This document shows positions 38,314 through 47,843 of a stretch of 64,000 nucleotides of DNA, piece after piece. Origin of the DNA: Pseudomonadota bacterium (GTDB lineage: Bacteria > Pseudomonadota > Alphaproteobacteria > Rhizobiales > Devosiaceae); assembly GCA_023393475.1 (NCBI GenBank), contig JAEWLC010000081.1, positions 1-64,000 of the forward strand, in the 5' to 3' direction. A model generated the notes under the pieces. It was not told where the DNA came from. It did no database searches and saw only the letters and a program-made list of their open reading frames with translations. Within the stretch, counting starts at the first letter, position 1, and each line of letters begins with the position of its first letter. Made by a program: the position numbers and the translations under genes.

Positions 38314-40240
38314 CGCCCGCAGCCGGAATCTCGGCCCCGCCGATCACGTAGCCCGTCTCGTCGGCGGCCGGGACGAGGCGTGCCGCAGTGTCGCCGTAGT
38401 TAAAGTAAACGCGCCACTTACCACGCACCCGGCAGCGCACGCCGGCGGGCAGGCTGAGCGTCGCGACATCGGCCTCGCCGAGCATGTGGTCGATGATCCG
38501 CTGCATCAGTGCCCGGTCGCCGCTCGCCGCCAGGTAGTTGACTCGGCCCTGGGCAACCAGCACGGGGAAATCCTCCTCGTCCTCGATCACCACCTCGGCC
38601 CGCGTCTCGAGCCGCTCGCGCCAGTGCCCGACGGCTCCGCCGCCCTTGACCGAAACGGTCTGGCGCGGGTCGGTGCTGTCGACACGCGCCACCTTTGCAT
38701 CGAGCAGGTTCTGCGGCAGGTCCGGGCCGAGAGCCGCGGGGATCGAGAACTTTTCGGTCTTCGAGCCGGAGCGTGGCCCAATCAGCAGATGGCCCTCATA
38801 CGCAGCAATCGCCGTCCGCAACGCATCGTTCCAGGCGAATAGCGCCGGGATGATCACGAGATCGTAGCCGGAGAAGTCGGTAGTCGACGGCGGCAGGATA
38901 TCGACGTCCACGCCGCGCTTCCGCAGCGGTACGTAGCAGTTGCGCACGTGCTGGTGGTGCGAGAACCCCGCTGCCTGCGGCTGGATCTTCCACGCCCACT
39001 CGCTCTGGTAGTCATAGACGATCGCCACGCGTCCCTTGCGCGCTTCGCCGCCGAAACCGAGCGTTTCGAGTTCGCGCGCCACCTGCTGCGCCTCGAAGAA
39101 CCCCGGTGCTTCCTTGCTGTCGGGCCGGAGCAGGCCGGCATGCATCTGTTCCTGCGCCATAGGCGCCTGCCGCCAGCGGAAGTAGCTCACCACCTCCGCC
39201 CCGTGCGCGAAGGCCTCCCAGGCCCAGAGCCGCGCCATGCCCGGCAGCGGGTCGGGGTTGAACTGCGCCCAGTTCACGGGGCCCGGCTGCTGTTCCATGA
39301 TCCACCAGCGACCATGGCCGACCGCTCGGTAGATGTCGTGCTGCAGCCCCTGCGCATCCGGCTCGCCCTGGCGGAAATAGGCGGCCTTCACCTCGTCGCT
39401 CTCGTTCGAAACGGCGAGGTGGCCGATCGGGTAGGAGTCCCAGCTCGCCACGTCCAGCGTTTCGGCGACCTCGTAGTGGTCGAACTCGGTGAACCGCCCC
39501 ATGAAATTGTGGATCACCGGCAGGTCCGGCCGCGCCGCCTTCATCAGGTGGAACTGCACGGCATTGAAGGCCGCCACCTGCGCCGACGAGTAGCGGCGGA
39601 AATCCAGCCAGTGGGCCGGTGCGGCCTCGGTGACCGTCAGGTTCGGCAAGCCGACCTGGTCGAACCGGTTGTAGTCCATCGACCAGAACACGCCGCCCCA
39701 GGCTTCGTTCAGCGCCTCTGTCGTGCCGTAGCGCGCCTCGAGCCACTTCTGGAAGCCCGCGAGCGCCGCCTTCGAATAGGAGAGGACCGTATCGTGGCAC
39801 CCGTACTCGTTGTCCGTCTGCCAGCCGGCGAGCGCGGGATGCTGCCCCACCTTGTCGATCAGCAGCTGCGTGATCCGCGCGCATTCCTCGCGATAGCCGA
39901 GATGCGAGAAATCGTAGTGGCGGCGCGAGCCGAAGCCGCGCTGCCGTCCATCCTTGTCCACCGCCAGCATGTCCGGATGCTTGTCGATCATCCAGCGCGG
40001 CGGTGTTGCCGTCGGTGTCCCGACGATGACCTTGAGCCCGTGCCGTCCGAGCACGTCCATCGATTGCACGAGCCAATCGAAGTTCAGCACGCCCGGCGTC
40101 GGTTCCAGCTTCGACCAGGCGAACTCACCGATGCGCACAAACTTGATGCCGGCCTCGGCCATGCGGCGGGCATCCTCCTCCCACCACTCGACCGGCCAGT
40201 GTTCGGGGTAGTAGCAGACGCCGATAGCAGGGAAGGACAC
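38282..40240 (-). CDS. Beta-galactosidase, GH42 family
   Basis: Cytoplasmic retaining glycosidase that releases galactose from beta-galactosides. The 652-residue product has the GH42 layout: a TIM barrel (about 5-380), a trimerisation domain with a class I amidotransferase-like fold (about 400-590) and a small beta domain. The acid/base glutamate is E145 in QTDNEYGCHD and the nucleophile E316 in WWIMEQQPGPVNW. No signal peptide is seen. It is the last gene of a minus-strand operon with a lactonase, dgoA and dgoK, which suggests that galactose is oxidised through galactonate. Confidence 0.92.
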   Translation of the reverse strand: MSFPAIGVCYYPEHWPVEWWEEDARRMAEAGIKFVRIGEFAWSKLEPTPGVLNFDWLVQSMDVLGRHGLKVIVGTPTATPPRWMIDKHPDMLAVDKDGRQRGFGSRRHYDFSHLGYREECARITQLLIDKVGQHPALAGWQTDNEYGCHDTVLSYSKAALAGFQKWLEARYGTTEALNEAWGGVFWSMDYNRFDQVGLPNLTVTEAAPAHWLDFRRYSSAQVAAFNAVQFHLMKAARPDLPVIHNFMGRFTEFDHYEVAETLDVASWDSYPIGHLAVSNESDEVKAAYFRQGEPDAQGLQHDIYRAVGHGRWWIMEQQPGPVNWAQFNPDPLPGMARLWAWEAFAHGAEVVSYFRWRQAPMAQEQMHAGLLRPDSKEAPGFFEAQQVARELETLGFGGEARKGRVAIVYDYQSEWAWKIQPQAAGFSHHQHVRNCYVPLRKRGVDVDILPPSTTDFSGYDLVIIPALFAWNDALRTAIAAYEGHLLIGPRSGSKTEKFSIPAALGPDLPQNLLDAKVARVDSTDPRQTVSVKGGGAVGHWRERLETRAEVVIEDEEDFPVLVAQGRVNYLAASGDRALMQRIIDHMLGEADVATLSLPAGVRCRVRGKWRVYFNYGDTAARLVPAADETGYVIGGAEIPAAGVTVAALSTAD

Positions 40241-40250
40241 GATAGATGTC

Positions 40251-41126
40251 TCAGAGCTTGATGAAGGGTTCGGTTAGGCCGGGAACGTCGACGTCGATGG
40301 CGAAGACGCTGCCGGCGTGAGGCTGGGCCTCGGCTTCCTCGGGCGACATGCCCTCGCGCGCCGTGGTCAGGTACAGGGTTTTCATGTCCTTGCCGCCGAA
40401 GGCGGGGCAACTGACGCGCGTAACGCCCGGAACCTCGATGACCTGGTCGAGCTTGCCATCCGGCGAGATGCGGATCACCGCACCGCCACCCCAGCGGGCG
40501 TTCCAGACAAAGCCCTCGGAATCGACCACCGAGCCGTCCGGCCCACCGCCCACGGCGTCCGTCTCGAAGAAATGCTCCCAGGGGCCGATCGGCAGCCCCG
40601 TCTCGGGATCGAGCTGGCACTTGACGATGGCAGGGCCGGCATCGGTGAAATAGGCCGTGCGGCCATCGGGCGAGAAGCAGATCGAGTTGGGAATCCGGAT
40701 CTTCTCGATGACCTTGGTCAGCTTGCCGGCGCGATACTGGTAGACGCTGCCCGCGCCTGCCTCGGCCTTCCGCCCCATCGTCCCGATCCAGAATCCGCCG
40801 GCGCGATCGACGCGGCTGTCATTGGTGCGGTTGGTCGGAATATCGGCATCCACCTCGACGATCGGCGTCGATGTATCCGAGGCGAAATCGTAGCGGAGCA
40901 GGGTGCCCGACTGGGTAACGGCGAGCGTGTTGCGATCGATCACGGCCGCCGCGCTTACCGTGTCCTTGAACACGATGCGGTCGACGATATGGCCGTCGGT
41001 TCCGGCGCTCAACATGGTCTTGTTCAGGATGTCGAACCAGAACAGCCGCTCGAGCAGCGGGTTCCACGCCGGGCCTTCGCCCAACTCGCAACGGCTATCG
41101 ACGAAAAGTTCGGCTTTGCGGTTCAT
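40251..41126 (-). CDS. SMP-30/gluconolactonase family lactonase (probably galactonolactonase)
   Basis: A six-bladed beta-propeller lactonase of 291 residues. The metal ligands of the family are visible: the glutamate in CELGEGPAWN (about residues 13-22), the asparagine in IPNSICFSPDG (about 145-155) and the aspartate in GGPDGSVVDSEG (about 193-204). By context it should open galactono-lactone, made by a galactose dehydrogenase, to galactonate. The 3' neighbour is beta-galactosidase (10-base gap), and the start overlaps dgoA by four bases. Confidence 0.87.
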   Translation of the reverse strand: MNRKAELFVDSRCELGEGPAWNPLLERLFWFDILNKTMLSAGTDGHIVDRIVFKDTVSAAAVIDRNTLAVTQSGTLLRYDFASDTSTPIVEVDADIPTNRTNDSRVDRAGGFWIGTMGRKAEAGAGSVYQYRAGKLTKVIEKIRIPNSICFSPDGRTAYFTDAGPAIVKCQLDPETGLPIGPWEHFFETDAVGGGPDGSVVDSEGFVWNARWGGGAVIRISPDGKLDQVIEVPGVTRVSCPAFGGKDMKTLYLTTAREGMSPEEAEAQPHAGSVFAIDVDVPGLTEPFIKL

Positions 41127-41734
41127 TGCGGCTTTCCCTGGTCATAGGCGGAAACGGCGGCGGCAGCGCGCTGCGCTACTTCGGCGGCCGTAATGCCGGG
41201 CTTGTAAATGTAGGTTCCGAGGCCGAAGCCGGCGCAGCCGGCCGCGAAGTACTCGCCGAAATTGTCGGGGTTCGCCCCGCCCACCGCATAAAGCGGAATG
41301 GTCGGCGGCAGCACCGCCTTCATGGCCTTGATTCCCTTGGGGCCGAGCACCTCGGCCGGGAAGAACTTGAGCCCCGTGGCGCCCGAACGAATGGCGGTGA
41401 ACGCATCGCTGGGCGTGAACACGCCCGGATAGGACTCGAGCCCGCGCTCGATCGTCGCGCCGATCACCGCCGGATTGGTGTCCGGCGAAACGATGAACTG
41501 GCCACCGGCGTCGGCGACCTCGTCGACCTCGAACCGTGCCAGCACCGTGCCGGCGCCGATCATGGCCCGGCCCTCAAAGGCCTTCGCCGCGTCGCCGATC
41601 GAGCGCAACGGCTCGGGCGAGTTCAGCGGCACTTCAATCAGCGTGATGCCGGCGTCGACGAGGGCCGAGCAGACCGGCAGCATTTCGTCGGGCGTGATCC
41701 CCCTGAGGATCGCGATGATATGTCGATGCTTCAT
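41123..41734 (-). CDS. dgoA: 2-dehydro-3-deoxy-6-phosphogalactonate aldolase
   Basis: DgoA splits 2-keto-3-deoxy-6-phosphogalactonate into pyruvate and glyceraldehyde-3-phosphate. The ATG at 41734 gives 203 residues. The start IIAILRGITPDE and the IEVPLNSPEPL segment (about residues 33-43) match DgoA better than Eda (KDPG aldolase). The Schiff-base lysine is in ATGLKFFPAEVLGP. It lies 4 bases after dgoK. Together with the neighbouring genes it completes the lower De Ley-Doudoroff pathway except for the dehydrogenase and dehydratase, which are not in this window. Confidence 0.9.
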   Translation of the reverse strand: MKHRHIIAILRGITPDEMLPVCSALVDAGITLIEVPLNSPEPLRSIGDAAKAFEGRAMIGAGTVLARFEVDEVADAGGQFIVSPDTNPAVIGATIERGLESYPGVFTPSDAFTAIRSGATGLKFFPAEVLGPKGIKAMKAVLPPTIPLYAVGGANPDNFGEYFAAGCAGFGLGTYIYKPGITAAEVAQRAAAAVSAYDQGKPQ

Positions 41735-41738
41735 TTCC

Positions 41739-42644
41739 CTAACCTTGTCTTGCGGCCTTGAGCCCGGCGAGCGTGGCGTCGGTGGCGTCGACGACGCGCG
41801 TCCTCGCGCCCAGCCGGTCGAAGGCAATCTGATAGAGCCCACAGAGCCCCACGCTGCCGATGAGCGGAATCTCGGCGCTGCCGATCCAGTCGCGCTGCCC
41901 GCCGATCTCGGCGCCGATCAGCAGTCCCGAGAGGAAACCGGCGCACCAGGGCGCATTGCGTCCCGAGAGGAGCGAGCCGGCGCGCACCTTGAACAAGGTC
42001 GCCGTCAGCCGTTCCGGATGCTCGAGCCCTTGGTCGAGGCCGGCCGAAAAGCCGATGTCGCGATCCTCGCCTTCGAGTTCGCCATTGAGCGAGTGGCGCA
42101 GCACCGAATGGGTGCGCAGCAGTTCGAACACCTCGCCCGTCATGGCACTCGAGAACCGCGTCAGGCGCGTCCCGTCGAGCAGGGCCCACTTGCTGTGCGT
42201 GCCCGGCATCACCACGAGGCCGGAGAAGTCGGGGACGAGTGCCGACAGGCCGAGCAGCTGCGTTTCCTCGCCGCGCATCACGTCCTCGGCGCCGACGTCC
42301 CTGAGGCACACGCCGGGCAGGATGCGCGGATCTAGCTGACCCGGCATGTCCGGCGACACGGCGCCGGCGGCGAGGTTGCCGAGTTCCGCCGGGGCATCAA
42401 GATAGGGGGCTTCCATCCAGCCCTGGCGCGCGCCGGCCATGCCGCAGATCAACACTTCGCTGACCTCGTCGGCGACACCCTGCAGCAGCGCGGTCAGCAC
42501 GTCCGGATACTGCTCGCGGCTCAGCCGTCCCATGCCATCCGGCGATGAACGCGCGAATGCCACCTCTCCGGCGGAATCAATTCCCCAGGCGCGCAGATTG
42601 GAGGTTCCCCAATCGACAGCGACCCACTCGACTTGACCAGACAA
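41739..42644 (-). CDS. dgoK: 2-dehydro-3-deoxygalactonokinase
   Basis: DgoK phosphorylates 2-keto-3-deoxygalactonate with ATP. The 301-residue product starts at a TTG that has a GGGAGAGG ribosome binding site. The N-terminal phosphate motif VAVDWGTSNLRAW (about residues 8-20), VLICGMAGARQGWMEAPY (about 63-80) and VVMPGTHSKWALL (about 144-156) are typical of the family. It is the first gene of the galactose/galactonate operon. No regulator gene adjoins it; the 235-base gap upstream is the likely control region. Confidence 0.9.
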   Translation of the reverse strand: MSGQVEWVAVDWGTSNLRAWGIDSAGEVAFARSSPDGMGRLSREQYPDVLTALLQGVADEVSEVLICGMAGARQGWMEAPYLDAPAELGNLAAGAVSPDMPGQLDPRILPGVCLRDVGAEDVMRGEETQLLGLSALVPDFSGLVVMPGTHSKWALLDGTRLTRFSSAMTGEVFELLRTHSVLRHSLNGELEGEDRDIGFSAGLDQGLEHPERLTATLFKVRAGSLLSGRNAPWCAGFLSGLLIGAEIGGQRDWIGSAEIPLIGSVGLCGLYQIAFDRLGARTRVVDATDATLAGLKAARQG

Positions 42645-42824
42645 TACCCTCTCCCTTGCAGGCGATAGTTCGCCGGCGCGCCCTCATGGCGCAGAAACGG
42701 GAAGCTGATCCACTCGCTTGGTATGATCGCGGGAGAAAAGCTGTCCCATCCGGCGGCGCGGACCCTAACGTCTTTGGGTGCTCCGCCAAAGGCCAAATGT
42801 CCGGCAAGCGGTCGGCACTCAAAG
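42645..42824 (-). promoter_or_regulatory. Control region of the galactose operon
   Basis: The gap between lexA and dgoK contains an inverted repeat CTTTGG-N8-CCAAAG (42772-42791) that could bind a dimeric regulator of the operon. No convincing -35/-10 pair was found by eye, and no coding sequence. Confidence 0.35.
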
Positions 42825-42849
42825 AAAAAGGGCCGGCAGCGGCCGGCCC
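42825..42849 (-). terminator. Intrinsic terminator of lexA
   Basis: On the minus strand GGGCCGGC and GCCGGCCC form a perfect 8-bp stem (loop CGCT) followed by TTTTT, about 30 bases after the lexA stop. It insulates the galactose operon from the lexA transcript. Confidence 0.85.
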
Positions 42850-42879
42850 AGTAACCCGATTTGGCGGCGGGGTCTAAAC

Positions 42880-43599
42880 TCAGTATTTGCGGAGCAGGCC
42901 GACCAGCCGGCCCTGAACCTTCACCCGGTCAGGCGGGAAGATGCGCGTCTCGTAGGCCGGGTTAGCGGCTTCCAGCGCCACCGAATTGCCACGCCGGCGC
43001 AACCGCTTCAGCGTCGCCTCCTCGTCGTCCACGAGCGCCACGACGATCTCGCCAGTAGAGGCCGCGTCCTGCTTCTTGATCAGCACCGTATCGCCGTCGA
43101 AGATTCCGGCCTCGATCATCGAGTCGCCGCGCACTTCGAGCGCAAAGTGCTCGCCCGGCCCGAGCATCTCGGGCGGCACCATGATGGTGTGGCTATGGGT
43201 CTGGATCGCCTCGATCGGCGTACCGGCCGCGATCCGGCCCATCACGGGGATCGTCACCGCGCGATACTCGTTCACCGACGTCACCGGGGCCGAGCGGGCA
43301 GGGGGCGCCGCCACCTTTCCGAGATTACCCTCGATCACCGACGGCTCGAACCGCGCCTTGCGGCCGCCGAGCGACGGGTTCATCGAATCCGGCAGTTTGA
43401 TCACTTCCAGCGCACGCGCCCGGTTGGGCAGGCGCCGGATGAAGCCGCGCTCCTCGAGCGCCGTGATCAGCCTGTGGATGCCCGATTTGCTGCGCAGGTC
43501 GAGCGCATCCTTCATCTCGTCGAACGAAGGCGGAATACCGGACTCCTTCATCCGCTCGTGGATGAACATCAGAAGTTCGTGTTGCTTGCGCGTCAGCAT
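42880..43599 (-). CDS. lexA: LexA repressor
   Basis: SOS repressor that cleaves itself when RecA is activated. The ATG at 43599 gives 239 residues. The N-terminal winged helix-turn-helix includes [14 protein letters not shown] (about residues 39-52). The self-cleavage site is A125-G126 in [10 protein letters not shown], the catalytic serine is S160 (RGDSMIEAG) and the lysine K198 (EATLKRL). Two copies of the alphaproteobacterial LexA box lie just upstream, so the gene is surely autoregulated. It is downstream of moeA on the same strand but has its own promoter region and terminator. Confidence 0.96.
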   Translation of the reverse strand: MLTRKQHELLMFIHERMKESGIPPSFDEMKDALDLRSKSGIHRLITALEERGFIRRLPNRARALEVIKLPDSMNPSLGGRKARFEPSVIEGNLGKVAAPPARSAPVTSVNEYRAVTIPVMGRIAAGTPIEAIQTHSHTIMVPPEMLGPGEHFALEVRGDSMIEAGIFDGDTVLIKKQDAASTGEIVVALVDDEEATLKRLRRRGNSVALEAANPAYETRIFPPDRVKVQGRLVGLLRKY

Positions 43600-43621
43600 G
43601 GCGGCCCCGTGAGCAGAATCG

Positions 43622-43636
43622 GAACAAAGACTGAAC
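43622..43636 (-). promoter_or_regulatory. LexA box (proximal)
   Basis: On the minus strand GTTC-N7-GTTC (GTTCAGTCTTTGTTC), a perfect match to the direct-repeat SOS box of alphaproteobacteria, 23 bases before the lexA start codon. Confidence 0.85.
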
Positions 43637-43648
43637 GTAGTTGTATCC

Positions 43649-43663
43649 GTTCCAGTTATGTTC
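43649..43663 (-). promoter_or_regulatory. LexA box (distal)
   Basis: A second perfect direct repeat, read on the plus strand as GTTCCAGTTATGTTC (GTTC-N7-GTTC), lies 27 bases from the proximal box by start position and in the opposite orientation. Two boxes suggest cooperative or tight autorepression of lexA. Confidence 0.75.
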
Positions 43664-43706
43664 TGCAACATCGGGGTAAATATCGCGTTAGCGGTGGGCC
43701 GCAGGT

Positions 43707-44912
43707 TCAGTTCCAGTTAAGTGGAATGACCTCGACAATCTCACCGGGTGGTACCCCGGGTGAGTCCTCGGGCACGACGATCAGCGCGTCGGCCAGCGCC
43801 AGCGAAGTCGAATGGCTCGAATCCGTCTCGAACATCGGCGTCACCTGCAGGTAGCCGATCTCGTTCCGGCTGAGGTTGGCGCGCATGAAATGCCGCCGCG
43901 GACCGTTCGCGGGCAGGCCGAGCATGGTCGGAACGCCGATCCTCGGCCAGAACGGATCGATGTGCCCGGTCATGGCCCGCAGCATCGGCTTGAGGATGAT
44001 GGTTGCGGTGACGAGCGCCGATACCGGATTTCCGGGCAGCCCGAACACCAGGGTTCGCCCGCGTGTCCCGAACATCAGCGGCTTGCCCGGGCGCATCCTG
44101 AGCTTCCAGAAGTCCACCTCGACCCCGAGGTCGCGCAGCACTTCCTGCACGTAGTCGCGATCGCCGACGCTGGCTCCGCCGGTCGTCACCAGCACGTCGA
44201 CGCCGCTGTCGAACGCGCTGAGCAGCGCTGCGTCTATCTTCGCCTTGTCGTCGGGCACGATGCCGAGGTCGATGACCTCTTCGGCAAAGGGCGCCAGCAT
44301 CGGCACCAGCCCATATGAGTTCGAGGCAATGATCTGGTCCGGCCCCAGCACGCCGCCCGGCGCCACCAACTCGTCGCCGGTTGCGATCACTGCGATACGA
44401 GGCTGCCGTGTCACCACCAGTTCCGGCCGGTTGGCCGAGGCCGCGAGATTGAGCATCGCCGGCGTCAGCCCGACGCCCGCTGGCAGCAGTTCCGCGCCTC
44501 GCTTGAAGTCAAAGCCCTGCTTTCGAACGCTCTGGCCCGGCACCGGCGTCTTCGCGAAGCTGACCTGGTTGCCCTTGGCGGTCGCCTCTTCCTGCATGAT
44601 CACCGCATCGGCGCCGATCGGCATCGGCGCCCCGGTGAAGATGCGGACGCACTGGCCGTGCTCCATCATGCCGACGAAGCGCGCGCCCGCCTGCGACGTT
44701 CCGGCCATCTTCAGCGGCTGGCCCGGCGTCACTTCGGCGGCACGCACGGCGTAGCCGTCCATCGCGCTCGCATCGAAGGGCGGCTGGCTATGCGTCGCCA
44801 CCAGCGGCTGCGCCAGCACGCGGCCAGCTGCCTTGGTCAGGTGGACCGTCTCGCTGCCGAGCTTCGGCAGCTTGCGGAAGATCCGCTCGATGGCCTCGTC
44901 CACCGGCATCAT
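43707..44912 (-). CDS. moeA: Molybdopterin molybdenumtransferase
   Basis: MoeA inserts molybdate into adenylated molybdopterin. The 401-residue product has the three-domain layout: [12 protein letters not shown] (about residues 47-58) in the first domain, the MoCF-biosynthesis domain with [16 protein letters not shown] (about 238-253) and [13 protein letters not shown] (about 291-303), and a C-terminal beta domain. It overlaps the moaC stop by four bases and is the last gene before the lexA promoter region. Confidence 0.95.
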   Translation of the reverse strand: MMPVDEAIERIFRKLPKLGSETVHLTKAAGRVLAQPLVATHSQPPFDASAMDGYAVRAAEVTPGQPLKMAGTSQAGARFVGMMEHGQCVRIFTGAPMPIGADAVIMQEEATAKGNQVSFAKTPVPGQSVRKQGFDFKRGAELLPAGVGLTPAMLNLAASANRPELVVTRQPRIAVIATGDELVAPGGVLGPDQIIASNSYGLVPMLAPFAEEVIDLGIVPDDKAKIDAALLSAFDSGVDVLVTTGGASVGDRDYVQEVLRDLGVEVDFWKLRMRPGKPLMFGTRGRTLVFGLPGNPVSALVTATIILKPMLRAMTGHIDPFWPRIGVPTMLGLPANGPRRHFMRANLSRNEIGYLQVTPMFETDSSHSTSLALADALIVVPEDSPGVPPGEIVEVIPLNWN

Positions 44913-45373
44913 CGGTGGAAATCACCCGACTTGCCGCCCGACTTCTCCTCGAGCTGCACCGCTGTGATCCGCATCGCCCGGTCATGCGATTTGGCCATGT
45001 CGTAGAGCGTCAGCGCCGCGACCGACGCCGCCGTCATCGCCTCCATCTCGACCCCGGTTTGCGCCGTGGTTTCGGCGGTCGCCGTCACCAGCAGGGCAGG
45101 GCCGTCCTCCGTGATCTCGACCGAAACCTTGGTCAGCGGAATGGGATGGCAGAGCGGGATCAGTTCTGAGGTTTTCTTGGCCGCCATGATCCCGGCGATG
45201 CGGGCCACCGCCAGCGCGTCGCCCTTCTTCAGCTCGCCGCCCATGATGAGCGCGATCGTCTCCGGCTGTGCCTCGAGCCGCGCCGTCGCCACCGCGCGCC
45301 GACGCGTAACCGCCTTGTCACCGATATCGACGATGTGCGCCTGTCCACGCTGGTCGAGATGGGTGAGCGCCAT
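44909..45373 (-). CDS. moaC: Cyclic pyranopterin monophosphate synthase
   Basis: MoaC converts 3',8-cyclo-GTP to cyclic pyranopterin monophosphate in molybdenum-cofactor synthesis. The product is 154 residues. The conserved active-site segments are [13 protein letters not shown] (about residues 71-83) and [20 protein letters not shown] (about 106-125), with the catalytic lysine and aspartate near [10 protein letters not shown]. It lies 2 bases after trpC and overlaps moeA. The pairing of trp and mo genes is a conserved alphaproteobacterial arrangement. Confidence 0.95.
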   Translation of the reverse strand: MALTHLDQRGQAHIVDIGDKAVTRRRAVATARLEAQPETIALIMGGELKKGDALAVARIAGIMAAKKTSELIPLCHPIPLTKVSVEITEDGPALLVTATAETTAQTGVEMEAMTAASVAALTLYDMAKSHDRAMRITAVQLEEKSGGKSGDFHR

Positions 45374-45375
45374 GG

Positions 45376-46167
45376 TCAGCCGTGTAGCAGCTTGAGGGTG
45401 GCGGCCGTGACATCGTCCTGCCGCATCAGGCTTTCGCCGACGAGGAACGTGCCGATCCCCGCCTTCTCGAGCCGCACCAGGTCGTCATGCGTGTTGACGC
45501 CGGATTCCGACACGAGATGCACCCCAGCGGGCACGCCGCCCGCGAGGGTGACCGAGGTATTCAGCGTCGTTTCGAACGTGCGGAGATTCCGGTTGTTGAT
45601 GCCGATGAACTCGGCATTGAGCCCCAGCGCTCGGTCGAGTTCGATCTGGTCGTGCACTTCCACCAGCGCATCCATCCGCCACTCCTCGGCGGCATCGAGC
45701 AGGTAGCGGGCCGTATCGTCGGTCACTGCCGCGAGGATGATGAGGATGCAGTCGGCGCCCCAGGCGCGGCTCTCGGCCACCTGGTAGGTCTCGAACAGGA
45801 AGTCCTTGCGCAGCACGGGGAGTTTCGTGGCGTTGCGCGCCTCGATCAGGTAGCCCGGCGCGCCCTGGAAGCTCGGCCGGTCGGTCAGCACGGAGAGGCA
45901 CGCAGCCCCACCCAGCTCATACGATCGCGCGATCTCGGCCGGGTTGAAGTCCGGCCGGATCAGCCCCTTCGACGGGCTCGCCTTCTTCACTTCGGCGATC
46001 AGCGCGAACTGGTGCTCTTCGCGCTTGCGCTTGAGGGCCGACAGGAACCGGCGCACGGGCGGCGCGTCATGCGCCTCGGCCACCACTTCGTTCCACGGCC
46101 GCAACGTCTTTGCCGCCGCGATTTCCTCGCGCTTGTAGACTTCGATCTGGGAGAGGATGTCGGACAT
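45376..46167 (-). CDS. trpC: Indole-3-glycerol phosphate synthase
   Basis: TrpC closes the indole ring in tryptophan synthesis. The product is 263 residues and mono-functional, without the TrpF domain fused in E. coli. Family motifs include [21 protein letters not shown] (substrate phosphate and catalytic lysine, about residues 54-74, of which KKASPSKG is the core), [12 protein letters not shown] (about 118-129) and [11 protein letters not shown] (about 184-194). The start shares one base with the trpD stop. Confidence 0.95.
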   Translation of the reverse strand: MSDILSQIEVYKREEIAAAKTLRPWNEVVAEAHDAPPVRRFLSALKRKREEHQFALIAEVKKASPSKGLIRPDFNPAEIARSYELGGAACLSVLTDRPSFQGAPGYLIEARNATKLPVLRKDFLFETYQVAESRAWGADCILIILAAVTDDTARYLLDAAEEWRMDALVEVHDQIELDRALGLNAEFIGINNRNLRTFETTLNTSVTLAGGVPAGVHLVSESGVNTHDDLVRLEKAGIGTFLVGESLMRQDDVTAATLKLLHG

Positions 46168-47186
46168 CAGCTGTTGGAAACCGCAATGAGTTTGTCGAGG
46201 GTGGCTTTGGCGCGGCCGGAGTCGATCTCGCGCGCCGCAAGGTCCGCGCCGAGCTTGAGCGTATCGGCCCGTCCGGCGACGATGAAGGCGGCAGCGGCGT
46301 TGAGCAGCACGACGTCGCGATAGGGGTCCTTGACCCCGTCGAGCAGGCCCCGCAGCCGCTGCGCGTTATAGGCCGGATCGCCGCCCTTGAGGTCCGCGAG
46401 CGTCGCACGCGGCACGCCGGCATCCTCCGGCGTGATCTCGAAGCTGCGGAGATCCCCGCCCTTGATCGATGCCACGAAGCTCGGCCCGGTGGTCGAAAGC
46501 TCATCCAGTCCGTCTGCCCCATGCACAACCCACGCCGATATGGCTCGGTTGGCGAGCAAGGCCGCGGCCACCGGCTCCACCCAGCGCTTGTCATACACGC
46601 CGAGCATGTAGCGCCGCGCGCCCGCCGGGTTCGATTGCGGCCCCAGCAGGTTGAACATCGTCCGCGTGCCCATCTCCATGCGGGTGGGGCCGACATGCTT
46701 CATCGCCGGATGGTGCGCCGGAGCAAACATGAAGCCGATGCCGGCCTCGCGGATGTTCCGGCCAATCTGCTCCGGCGTCAGGTCGAGCTTCACGCCCAGC
46801 GCCTGCAGAACGTCGGACGCGCCCGACTTGGAGCTCAGCGCCCGGTTGCCGTGCTTGGCCACCGGCACGCCCGCGCCGGCAACGACGATCGAGGTTGCCG
46901 TCGAGATGTTGAGCGTCTCCGCCCCGTCGCCGCCCGTACCCACGATGTCGATGACGCTGTCCGGCGCGTCGACCGCCACCGGCACCATCTTCTCGCGCAG
47001 GATCGATACCGCGGCGGCGATTTCGCCGACCGTCTCGCCCTTCACTCGCATGCCCATCAGGAACGCGCCGATCTGGCTCGGCGTCGCTCCGCCGTCCATG
47101 ATCGAAGTCATGACCGAGCGCATCTCCTCGCCGGTCAGGTCCTGTCGCGATGCGATCTTGTTGAGAGCCCCCTTGATATCCATCAC
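46167..47186 (-). CDS. trpD: Anthranilate phosphoribosyltransferase
   Basis: TrpD transfers phosphoribosyl to anthranilate. The product is 339 residues. The PRPP-binding [15 protein letters not shown] segment (about residues 86-100) and [20 protein letters not shown] (about 113-132) are the family signatures. It overlaps the trpG stop by four bases, so the two genes are co-translated. Length and motifs are normal. Confidence 0.96.
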   Translation of the reverse strand: MMDIKGALNKIASRQDLTGEEMRSVMTSIMDGGATPSQIGAFLMGMRVKGETVGEIAAAVSILREKMVPVAVDAPDSVIDIVGTGGDGAETLNISTATSIVVAGAGVPVAKHGNRALSSKSGASDVLQALGVKLDLTPEQIGRNIREAGIGFMFAPAHHPAMKHVGPTRMEMGTRTMFNLLGPQSNPAGARRYMLGVYDKRWVEPVAAALLANRAISAWVVHGADGLDELSTTGPSFVASIKGGDLRSFEITPEDAGVPRATLADLKGGDPAYNAQRLRGLLDGVKDPYRDVVLLNAAAAFIVAGRADTLKLGADLAAREIDSGRAKATLDKLIAVSNS

Positions 47187-47779
47187 GCCGCCGCCTTCCG
47201 GTTGAAGTCGTGGGCAAGGTTCAGGAAGTTCTGCAGGATCGCGTGACCGTTCTCGCTGGCAATGCTTTCGGGGTGGAACTGCACCCCGTGGCTCGGATAG
47301 CGCCGGTGCTGCATGCCCATGATCAGCCCGTCGTCGGTCTTCGCAGTGACCTCCAGCGCGTCCGGCAGCGTCTCCGGCTTCACGATCAGCGAATGGTACC
47401 GCGTCGCCTCGAAGCCCGAATTGAGCCCGCGGAACAGGCCTTTGCCGGTGTGGCTGATCTTCGACGTCTTGCCATGCATCAGCTCGGGCGCGCGGATCAC
47501 GTCGCCGCCGAAGGCCTGGCCCATCGCCTGGTGCCCGAGGCAGACCCCGAGGATCGGCGTCGTCGGCGCATAGGCGTGGATCAGCTCGAGGCAGATGCCC
47601 GCGGTGTCCGGCGTGGCCGGTCCTGGCGAAAGCACGATGGCCTCGGGCCCCATCGCGGCGATCTCTTCGAGGGTGATCTTGTCGTTCCGCTTCACGGTCG
47701 AGTCCGCGCCCAGTTCCCCAAGGAAGTGGACGAGGTTGTAGGTGAAGCTGTCGTAGTTATCGATGACGAGTAGGCGCAT
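47183..47779 (-). CDS. trpG: Anthranilate synthase component II (glutamine amidotransferase)
   Basis: TrpG supplies ammonia from glutamine to TrpE. The ATG at 47779 has a GAGGGGG ribosome binding site and gives 198 residues. The catalytic cysteine is C80 in GVCLGHQAMGQAFGG, and the triad is completed by FHPES near residue 170. The start MRLLVIDNYDSFTYNL is typical. It may also serve p-aminobenzoate synthesis. A palindromic repeat lies between it and trpE. Confidence 0.95.
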   Translation of the reverse strand: MRLLVIDNYDSFTYNLVHFLGELGADSTVKRNDKITLEEIAAMGPEAIVLSPGPATPDTAGICLELIHAYAPTTPILGVCLGHQAMGQAFGGDVIRAPELMHGKTSKISHTGKGLFRGLNSGFEATRYHSLIVKPETLPDALEVTAKTDDGLIMGMQHRRYPSHGVQFHPESIASENGHAILQNFLNLAHDFNRKAAA

Positions 47780-47815
47780 GTCTGAGGTTCCCCCTCGGAA
47801 AGCTTGTAAACACGG

Positions 47816-47843
47816 GGTCATTCCCGCGAAAGCGGGAATCTCG
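47816..47843. repeat. REP-like palindrome between trpE and trpG
   Basis: ATTCCCGC and GCGGGAAT form an 8-bp stem around GAAA (47820-47839), flanked by GTC and CTC. The sequence GTCATTCCCGCGAAAGCGGG belongs to the widespread class of short dispersed palindromes and resembles the copy at 56935-56964. Confidence 0.6.
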
